Origin: Eutypella sp. D-1
Taxonomy: Eukaryota; Ascomycota; Sordariomycetes; Xylariales; Diatrypaceae
Reading direction: 5' to 3'
Assembly (NCBI GenBank): GCA_023313575.1
Contig: JAJTTP010000021.1
Coordinates: 248,001 to 312,000, forward strand
Length of the DNA stretch: 64,000 nucleotides
Position 1 is the stretch's first letter, and each line of letters starts with the position of its first letter. Shown one piece after another: positions 55,345 through 64,000 of this stretch. Both the position numbers and the translations under genes were made by a program. The notes beneath the pieces were generated by a model, which saw only the letters and a program-made list of their open reading frames with translations, was not told the DNA's origin and made no database searches.

Positions 55345-58177
55345 CGGCACTAAGGGCTCTACTCTACCCAAGTATTTACTAGCACCCCCAACAAACACCG
55401 AACTAAACATTATATCTACAACGACTTATATGGGACTACGCAGAGCGTTTCACAAAATATATGTAGATATACCGAGGAAAGTCATGATGATGGCTCCGTA
55501 CTTAACACATAATACGCTTCGTGGCTCATTTAGAAATGTGCATTGCCCCAAGGGACTCCATAATAGAGCGACGATGACAGTGATGAGGGATATCGGCTAC
55601 GGGCCTCTTCCCAGTTGCATCAGCATCGACAACTACGGTCCGCCACAACGTCCTATATAATCCAGCAGAAATATAAGGGCTCCTGTTCGATGTGTGGCAC
55701 AAGGCCCAGTAGAGTGGGATTATGAATCGCGTGCGATCGACGAGTACGCGCAAAAGCCACCCAGGGAAACCGCACACGTGGTGGTTGACCCCATAGATGA
55801 GGGAGCAGACCATATACAATAGATTATCTAGGAGATCTATACCCCGTAGAGTAAACGAACAGGTCTTTTGAAAACTGTGGGGTTACCTGGTTGTGCACAA
55901 CCCACCGTGATGCAGCGCCTACACTACGTGCGATAATATGGCTGAGCCGGAATATGACTACGGTCGATACATGACACCCTGTGTATGATGTACATACGCA
56001 TCATAAAGCTCTTGACAATTAACCTCGAGACCTTCATGATTTTCATACTCGGATGTCAATTTATAAATATTTAGAACCTGCTGCACAGGAACACATTTCA
56101 GATGATAGTATAGGCCAGTGTACATTAGAGCCATGTTGGCGACATGCCATGTCACGATATGACTGAACCGCTCGTGCACTCTAGACCCATATGCCAATGT
56201 CGCCCATACTCTTGCTTGTAATGAGATCCACGGGTCTACCCACTTGATCTGTGAGGTATGCACAAACTGTACTAATGGGACTGGTAGACCCGATGCAATG
56301 GATGTCATCGACGCCACGTAAACGGGATAGTTATCAAGTAATCGAAGCCATGAAATCCGTCTAATTACATCTGGACTTTGAAACGCAAGATCTGCTAAGT
56401 GCACCAAGTGCGATATGTAGGCCAATTGATACCCCTTTCCCACAGCTGCACGGTTACTCTCTCTCTACCTTCATACTTTGACGGCCTAAGTCACAATGAT
56501 CGGCAGCGAGACCCAATTGAACGATCCACGCATCTGAAACTACATGCGGAATCCAAATTCCGTATACCGAGACCACAAAACTAGCCCAGGCAACATGTAA
56601 TCTCATCTCGTTACACAGCGTGCCGAGTTGGTCTGTCCACCCCGTTCTCGGCACGGCGCCTTGCAGAGCCCGGATGGCCGGTGAGTCGAACCAGCCAATC
56701 TCGGCCGAGACACAAATCACTTGACACTCTGGACACTTGACAGCCAACAACAAGCCTTACCGCCTCGCGCCTTACATGGAAGACGTCTTCTTTCTCATCT
56801 TCTTTCTCATGCCGGGAGGTCGATTCCGGTCTAGACGAATAAATAGTGAGGCACTTCTACCTTACCCACCTACTCAGACCTACGTGCTTAGACGTATATG
56901 CACCTATGCCGCTAGCTTCCTCAACCGCGCATGCAGCAAGCGTCTACACATATTAAGCGAATGAGCACAAGAGTTGTGCTGGAGTAAAAGAAAAATGGTA
57001 CATCGTGCTTTGACAAAAACGTGGGTTCGAAGCGTAGCTTTGTTGCTCTTACGACGAGCACCCCAATTATCGTGAGCTATATTCTCACAATATATTTCAC
57101 GATGAGAAGAAATGAGCGAAAGGTGTGTTAAGCGAATATGCATTGTTAGAACTACAAAGAGAAGAAGAGGGGTATAAGTATAGGGTATATATCCAGCCAG
57201 CCAGAGAAGGTGAAATCAAAATTCAGAAAAGACCCCGCGGCGCCTGATGTCCTCCGCTGTCTGTCAGAAAAGTGGAAATAGCGCCTTGCCTTTGCTCTGA
57301 GCGGAATGATGTATCAACCCGCAACGCCCTGCCTGCAATGATGTGGAGTTGTGCTTCTCCCAAGTCGACGACGCCCGCAGAACGGCTCACCGAGGTATCC
57401 TCCAAACAAATAACAAATGGCCATTACAAATTTCTTTTCATCGGTCTGATATAGTGGGACAATAGCCCACGACCGGAATAGTGTCCTCCCCGTCTCCATA
57501 TGATCCTCCAAATCGATCCAAATTACCGAACGCTGCCCTGCACGCCCGCAATAAAAAACTGCCAGGAAAAAACGCAAAGACAAATCAACTCCAAGCTTTT
57601 CTATCCCATATAATCCATGAAAAGAAAACAAACTCTAGCACTCATCAGCCTCGTCAGCATTGACTCGCGCGGCCGTCGTCGGCAAATTCGAATATTCCAC
57701 GTCCAATGCGTCGTCCCTAGATTGCTCGTTACATCCTCCAATCTCCGGGGTATCTCTAAAAGAAGACGAGAGAACATGATAGTAAAAGGTGCCTTCTCGA
57801 GTCGACACGAGGATCAACAGGTGCCCCGAGGCAGCGTATGTAGTATAACAAGTAATGAAGGAAGCCTTTGAGATCCTGGCATGGTGATGGCGCCGGTTCC
57901 AGTAAAACAGGCTGTAAAAATGACCCGAAGTAGGAGATAAATTCCTAGTAGTACATGACGGCTGTGCGTCTTTTTGTTGTTTTTCTTCCGTATATGGGGT
58001 ATCATGTGGCCTGGGAGCAGGTGATAGAGACGGGCCCATCCAGTCCGGCGTAAAATGAAATGGGTCCTTGGGTATAATAAATGAAATCCAAACGCTAGGG
58101 GTCTAGCAACAACACTCCATAGGCTGCGTCTCCTGGGGTTGACTGAAAATAATGAAAACTTATTAGGGCCTGCTTCC

Positions 58178-59428
58178 TTAGGCGGTGGGCCTCTTGAGAA
58201 CGTCGTCACAGTTGGCATCAAAGCGGAGATTCCATAGGCGCACAGATTGCATGAAGCGCTCGGTGTTCTCCAACTCCCGCTCGCGACCGAACATCGTCTC
58301 CACGAATTCAATGCCCGAGGTCTCGTCCAGCTCATCGGCCTCCTGCTTGCTCAGCATGGAGGGCTCGCATTGCTTGAGGAGCGCGCGAAGCCTGTCCATC
58401 AGGCGCTCACCACTTACAATGAAGTCCTCGAGCATCTCCTTGTTCTGCCGCAGCCGGACAACGGGCACAACCTCCTCGGAACGCTTGACCTTTCCGGAGA
58501 GTTGGATCAAGAGCAGCCATAGTTCACCGGCCATATCCGCAATGGGTGTTCCGGGTCCATGGTGATATACCGTCCAGTCGTAAATCCACTTGCCAAGGGA
58601 GTTTGCGTCGAAGACACTACCTAGCAGTTTGATGGGCTCTTCAGTGGGGTCCCAATTCTTGAGGGAGTAGCCTTCGCGGATCTTGTGCCTATCCGCGTCA
58701 GCCTGTGTTGCCTTGCGGGAAGTCGCAGCAGCCTTCTTCTGCTGTGAGAGGGATGGACGAGTCGTCTGAGGACGCACGGGTGGCGCGCTGACGTTCACAG
58801 ATGTGTGGCGTGTATGAGTCCGAGGAGCATGGTGACCGAGCCTCGTCGCAGCACGCTGTGGTAAGTCTTCGTGGCGGACGTGCCTCGTCCTCTCTTTGTC
58901 ATAGTACGCCGGGTGGACCTGCGGGTAGTAGTAGTGATCAGTGCCATGTCCCGCAGCAGCAGCAGCAGCATAGTGGTGACGGTCTCCGTGTATCCGTCTT
59001 CCGGGCTGGGCAAGCATCACATAGGTGATGCCGTCGACCTCGACGACCTCGTCCTCGTCGGAATCCCCATAAGAGGCCCGAAAGTAGGAATAAGAACGGC
59101 GGTTCTCGCGCTTCGGCGGGTGATGGTAGTCATGCGTAACCCTAGAGAAACTTTGCTTTCGCGTTGAACTCACTTTCGGGCTAGGGCCTGTGGCGTACTC
59201 GCCGGTGCTCTTATACCGCGGGGAGAAGGCCGTGGAGGGGCGGAATTCGGCGTATCCGCTGCTGGCACCTCGAACGTGAGCCCGAGTCGCCGATCGTTGA
59301 GGGGTCTTGGCTGCCGTATAATAGGTCGTGTAGTGGTGAGGCGAAGGGGTCGGCGAGGGACTGTGAGAGCTGTAGTAGTTGTAGTCGCCACGCGGAGTGG
59401 AAGAAGCATACGGTGACCCGTAACTCAT
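58178..59428 (-). CDS. Conserved fungal protein with Tyr/Ser/Pro/His-rich N-terminus (often labelled vegetative cell wall protein gp1)
   Basis: Single exon of 416 residues starting MSYGSPYASS. Residues 1-240 are low complexity (Tyr, Ser, Pro, His, Arg, an Ala run and SPSPTPSP) with an embedded acidic DGDSDEDEVVEVDG-like patch before ITYVMLAQPGRR. The C-terminal 170 residues form an ordered helical domain containing EGYSLKNWDPTEEPIKLLGS, VFDANSLGKWIYDWTVYHHG and DMAGELWLLLIQLSGKVKR, a block I recall from many filamentous-fungal proteins of unknown function. The gp1 label used in some annotations reflects only low-complexity similarity and should not be read as function. No signal peptide, so a wall location is unlikely. 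Confidence 0.8.
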   Translation of the reverse strand: MSYGSPYASSTPRGDYNYYSSHSPSPTPSPHHYTTYYTAAKTPQRSATRAHVRGASSGYAEFRPSTAFSPRYKSTGEYATGPSPKVSSTRKQSFSRVTHDYHHPPKRENRRSYSYFRASYGDSDEDEVVEVDGITYVMLAQPGRRIHGDRHHYAAAAAAGHGTDHYYYPQVHPAYYDKERTRHVRHEDLPQRAATRLGHHAPRTHTRHTSVNVSAPPVRPQTTRPSLSQQKKAAATSRKATQADADRHKIREGYSLKNWDPTEEPIKLLGSVFDANSLGKWIYDWTVYHHGPGTPIADMAGELWLLLIQLSGKVKRSEEVVPVVRLRQNKEMLEDFIVSGERLMDRLRALLKQCEPSMLSKQEADELDETSGIEFVETMFGRERELENTERFMQSVRLWNLRFDANCDDVLKRPTA

Positions 59429-62400
59429 CTTCCTAGATTTTGCGGTGTCCTTGCGACATCCAACGAACTACTCTGTTCTTCAAGAAATATCTCTGATCGC
59501 CCCCTTGGCGATGTTTGACGTGTAATTTTATGTGATTTTCCCAATATCTCGCAAATGCTCGCGCCTGGGTCGTGACGCCGGAGGAAGTGACACCCGTCAC
59601 CTTGGTATGTGGTCGGTTTGAAGAGGAGAGAGAAACCGTCTTCTGTATGATAACATGTCAAGATTTATAGTGTCGATATCCCCCGTCTGAAGGAGATTTG
59701 GGCATCAAAGTCGATAAATTGTCGACTTCGATGTGAGAATTGCGTGGGTGATGCCTGGACTCTTCGGCTTATCCAGAATCTGAAAGATAGACTGGGGAAA
59801 GTTGATTAACAATCGATATGTTTATGTGAGTCAAAAGGGTTATATGGCGAAAGCCAAAGCTGGGGAGAGGGAAAAAAAAAAGTGTGTGAAGGCACGGGTG
59901 GTTGGGCAATGAAGCCTTTTTAATAATATTATTGTGGTGCGAGGGAGAACCGGCCCCAAGCCTACGCCCGCTTTGGGTACTGACAAGTACCACTAAAAAA
60001 ATTTGAGAGACAGGGGGCAAGGGGCGTGCAAGGGTACCCTGTTCAGAAAAAAAAAGAGAAGACCTTGGCAGCTTTGATTATTGTTTTGGGCGCCAAGATT
60101 GTAACTTCGTAATGGAGGGGAGTGAGAATCCAAGGATCAGCTCGTTCTTCGTCACACACCCCCCCGAATAGGCAAAACAGGAGCAGGGGTTTGCAAGCCT
60201 CTTCAAAGGAAGGGCACAGAACCAGCCACAACGTCTGAGACGATTCTTTTTCGCACTTTGCCCCCAAATTTGTACACCCCAGGACCTCAAGCACCCGGAT
60301 TGTCGGGTTTTGGTATGACACCAGGACGGGCTGATTGTTGTCTGTATTCCTCAGGGCTAGCGACTTTGTTGGTCGCCCGTTGATTAGTGGCTCTTAGCTG
60401 TCAGTTGTCGCCCTCTGTTCAGCGCCTATCTCTGGCAGTCTCCAGCTAATTCGCCCCCCTAAGAGTCACTGCTGACCTATGGTGCAGTGGTATCGACTTC
60501 AGAATAAGAGCCAACCGAGGCCGAGCAATAACATATGCGCATCTATTGGACTGCGATATTTCAGAAACGAGGCTATCCACGAACGTCAGTATATCAACGA
60601 CCAGCATCAACGACGATACCAAGAAGTTGACTCACAGCCACTTTTCGTTTGGTTGGGCATTAGTCATTCATGTGACTGGGGTCTTAACGTTTGATCGCTC
60701 TCAACGCAGGCAGAAAGTCCTTGTCGTAATCGCAATTAACCCTGCCGGGTAACATGGATCGGTGGTCTTTTTAGTGATTCCCCTGTCGGAATAAAGAAAA
60801 AATTTTCTTCCCAGTGCTTTTGCCGGACCGAAGATCGAACTGTTCAAGGCTGGGGCCCTCCCAGGATATACAAGCCTCGACAAGGTTTTCAAAATTGCAT
60901 TGGCCCAGTCGCACCCCCTTAGCGAAATTGTATCCTCCCCGGTCAGCCGGTAGCGCGGTCGATACGAAACTTTCTAGGTAAGTCCCCGCGGAAAGCGGAA
61001 GGTCAATCTAGCTTCACCGGCCGTATCTTCATGAGATCGTCCACGATTTCCAATGAAGGCTCAATGCTAGCTTTTAGATATGGCGAAGCGGTGTTGTCGG
61101 CTTGAGGTGCAAGACTTCAGTTATTCGTGCTCGATATTGAAGTTACACGAGAGATCTCCTCGCTGCATCCTAATCGAAGCCAGTCAGACTTGGCAAAGAA
61201 TAGGCCGGACGTCTATAAAAGGTGTACAGTAAAGGCAAGGTATTGCCAGTCTAACAGCGTCAAATGCAACAAGTGTCGGTCTGCGATCTCGTTGTTCGCA
61301 CCTGAGTTCGCCTGGGCAGAATGGGAGCGAGGCTATTTGATAATGCGGGGCTCGTAGATCCGTGTACACGGGCGGAGGTTTGTATCGTCCGGAAATTGAT
61401 CAAACGATCAGCGGCAAACTATTCGAATTATGAAGTCGGTGGCTATTGCTATCTTGCTCAGGGAAGCAAGGCGGGAAGAAAAGCTAACGTTCGCGTAACA
61501 TCAAACCTTCTCGTTTGCTGCCCAGGCCACCTACGAGAAGGTCCACCGATTACATAAGGAGGAGAACGGATGTGTATTATTCAAGTTAAAAGACTACCTA
61601 GGTAGTTATTCAGAGCGGAAAGATGTAGAAAGCAGCTGACGACGGACAACACTAATGGGGGGACGGTGGAGAATTATGTACGTCGCGAGATATGGCGATG
61701 TCCCCCAGGATCCGTTTGCCGCATCTGCAAGTCAAACGCGGGGTATGCTGTCTAGGATAAGTCTTGTTGCCTAAGACGGAAATGGAGGCGGAAACTTAAC
61801 GATGACGAACATGACAACAGATCTAAGACCTGAGACGGGTAGCGGGTGACGACTACCAGTAGGTATAAGTATACACGCGAAGAGACGGATGAAAGAACTA
61901 GAAGGCGGCAACCATCTTGCGCGGTTTAGTCGCCCCTCTCGCGCCCCTCACTAACTAGAGAGCCTAGGTGGGTTCGCAGAGTCACACAGTAGCAGTTCAT
62001 AAATATCTCGGTAACAACGACGAAAACACTACGGTGATACGCAACATTCGCTTTTGGTCACACATACTACACTACATACAGTAACCGGCTAGTTTGCTCT
62101 CAGCGCCATGTACATCATTCACAAGCATATGCATCTGTGTGATGGGCCATTGGCGCTGTAACTATAATTCCTGGTTTGATTCCACTCCGGGTCACACATA
62201 CCCATCCCAAAGCTAGATCGACCAACCACGGCGCCTTGAGCGGCTATATAGCCTCCAAAATATCCAGGCCTCACCCACCACCTCTTAGATTCGGCCGCTT
62301 TCCGTCGGTATTTGTAGATGTTCTACCACGATCCGACCATCGATGCGATGCCTATGCGATGCCTATTCTTGGAATCTGATAGATACCAATAGGCCTCGTT

Positions 62401-64000
62401 GGTGCTAGCTGGGTAGACTTCTCACACACCATTCTATGGGGCTAAGGGTCGTGTGAGACTCTCGTCACCTTGTTTCTGACATACATCCTGAGTAAGCTTG
62501 TGATTCCGCATCTTCCTATAGTATAACTAAGATCTGGGTAGCATCCGGCGCTTAAAGGGATAATATGGATAATACCGCCGACGCAGATGTTCTGTGGCCA
62601 TACATAGTAACTATCCTTGGTGTGCCTTTCTACCATGTGCCCAGCTTTATACTCCCTTGCTCCAACCATCCAACCACTCCTAGGAGGGGAACAGGTCGTC
62701 ATTCGTGGGCCATCGCGAGAAATACGTAACCCCGCATCAGGGAATGAACGACGACGCTCGGAATAGTTCGCGGTCTTGTCGGTCATACGCATATTATCCC
62801 GCCCAGCCCACTCCCAGCGGCCAGCGTCCCCGCCTGCATCCGTGCATAGCGGGGAACTCCAACGAGTCTGCAAGTGTGGATGCGTGGGGAGGGAATAAAA
62901 ACGTGGGCGACTAGGCAACGTGCTGGCCCGAGTTCCCACTACGGGGTCGCGAAAGGTAAGGACGCCAATCACCGTCAGTTCTTGGTATATAGCGTGGCGT
63001 AGCTGCATCGACAGATCAGATTGCCTCTGCGCATGCCCGGTCAATCATTGCCTAGAATATCCCCTGCTTGCATCATAGGCCCCGACGCCCACTATGAATA
63101 AGTCCTGCTATTGCTCATAATGCTCCTGACTGCCTGAACAGCTGTGCAGCCTGCCAGCCCTGCCTATTGCATATTCACGCCCGTCGCCCGCATTATGACT
63201 TAATTACGGGATATAGTATAGCGTGTATGAATTTGGCAGGCCAGTCCTAGTAAGAAATAACAAGTAGGCAGGTCGAATGAATCATATATATATCTCAGCC
63301 TACTTAAGTATATCTGAGAATGACTATTTCGATAGTGGCAGTTAGCAGTCAAATGGGTCAGCCGCACTGGCCACCGGTATACAGATTACAAGGATCATAG
63401 TTATATTCGGGAAGTCCTATGTAAAATGTTCTGATCGGACTGTCCTGTGCTATCAGGATATATTGTTCAAAGAACTAGTTAGAAGTCATTAGTTGAAATG
63501 TACTCCGTAGACTTCAGAACTGTGGACGCTCGCAGAAGCAAATCAGCCACCTCGTTGGATGAATTAGCACATACACTCAGTCTCATACAGTAACACAATA
63601 GTGTTTGTCTATCTCTTCTCGCCAGGAACCCGGCTAGGGTGTCGGTCAGAACCTAGCAAGGGTATTTGGCAACTTTCGCAGCCGTGATTACTATGCCCTG
63701 CCGCCATCGGTTTCGCCGCCTCCTTAGAATTAAACATGTTGGCTGGAAACGTGCTAGTTTGCGTGGGAACACTTCGTATGGATCCTGTCTTACCCATCCA
63801 TATCTCGGCGTTACTTCCATCACAACGCGTTATCGTTGGTGCAGTATGTACTATGTATCTAGATCAATATGCCAGGACCTTTTGCTTACCCAGATCGCAC
63901 ATGGCGTCCCCTTTTCGGGGGTTGGCCGAGTCTTCCGAAGCCTGGACCAAGCCTAGTTGATTGCCGACACTCCCAGAGCCGCCAACGATCATCGTCCAGA
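59429..64000. other. Gene-poor right end, no convincing gene
   Basis: It starts with the promoter of the gene ending at 59428. Beyond that, open frames are short. The longest (200 codons on minus at 62442-63044) begins with TTG and has no recognisable features. An 11-bp perfect tandem duplication of ATGCGATGCCT lies at 62343-62364. I see no tRNA, transposase or rRNA. Confidence 0.5.

Larger units (their letters stand above)
48344..58177. other. Ten-kilobase gene-poor stretch with several long hairpins
   Basis: I find no convincing gene. The longest frames (161 codons at 55958-56443 minus, 120 codons at 54231-54593 plus) have no motif, signal peptide or splice support. Notable contents: bulged 16-bp inverted repeat at 51745-51814, 9-bp tight hairpin at 53118-53138, nested repeats at 54751-54864, two-helix hairpin at 55219-55344, and an isolated GC-rich island at about 52085-52215. 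The last few hundred bases are the 3' flank of the gene at 58178. Confidence 0.5.

Noticed and set aside
55958..56443. 161-codon minus-strand frame
   Set aside because: No domain, signal peptide or consistent codon bias. It could be real, but I cannot support it from sequence alone.
62442..63044. 200-codon minus-strand frame near the right end
   Set aside because: It opens with TTG, has no motif or splice sites, and its composition looks random.

Overview
The window is chromosomal DNA of a filamentous ascomycete, most likely a Sordariomycete. The evidence is short introns of about 50-120 nt with GTAAGT/GTATGT donors and CTAAC-type branch sites, a fungal siderophore synthetase, a HET-domain gene, an SAT4/PTH11-type rhodopsin-domain protein, and intergenic DNA rich in TACCTAGG-like words. 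No bacterial-style operons, CRISPR arrays or complete transposons are visible.

Left part (1-16.5 kb): an intracellular-siderophore locus. A very large NRPS gene reads leftward from 10160 and runs off the window. Spliced, it gives 3,312 residues with domain order A-T-C-A-T-C-T-C-A-T. It diverges from an L-ornithine N5-monooxygenase gene (sidA type, 14728-16483). SidA makes N5-hydroxyornithine, and the NRPS (SidC/NPS2 type) would assemble the acylated form with small neutral amino acids into a ferrichrome-type peptide such as ferricrocin. The 4.6 kb between them carries three exact copies of the SreA-type GATA word ATCWGATAA, two of them fused into a near-perfect palindrome in the middle. It also has several CCAAT boxes and three consecutive inverted repeats.

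Middle (17.5-38.3 kb): a gene-dense stretch. It holds an unknown two-exon gene with an in-frame TAG near its splice site, an intron-containing tRNA-Ala(CGC), and a small membrane protein. A three-exon holocytochrome-c heme lyase diverges from a mitochondrial ABC1/UbiB-type kinase-like gene. Then come a Cys/His-rich unknown gene, a GC-rich hairpin-dense block that may encode a structured RNA, a secreted unknown protein, a HET-domain protein with N-terminal membrane segments, and a secreted GH5-type glycosidase. Iron and heme genes thus sit about 7 kb apart (sidA end to heme lyase start), which may be coincidence.

Right part (38.3-64 kb): gene-poor. A Q/N/G-rich unknown protein (44160-45647), a rhodopsin-domain membrane protein (47046-48343) and a conserved low-complexity protein (58178-59428) are separated by long stretches (38.3-44.2, 48.3-58.2, 59.4-64 kb) where I find no convincing genes. 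These stretches do contain palindromes, long hairpins and short tandem repeats. They are not extremely AT-rich, so I see no obvious RIP signature.
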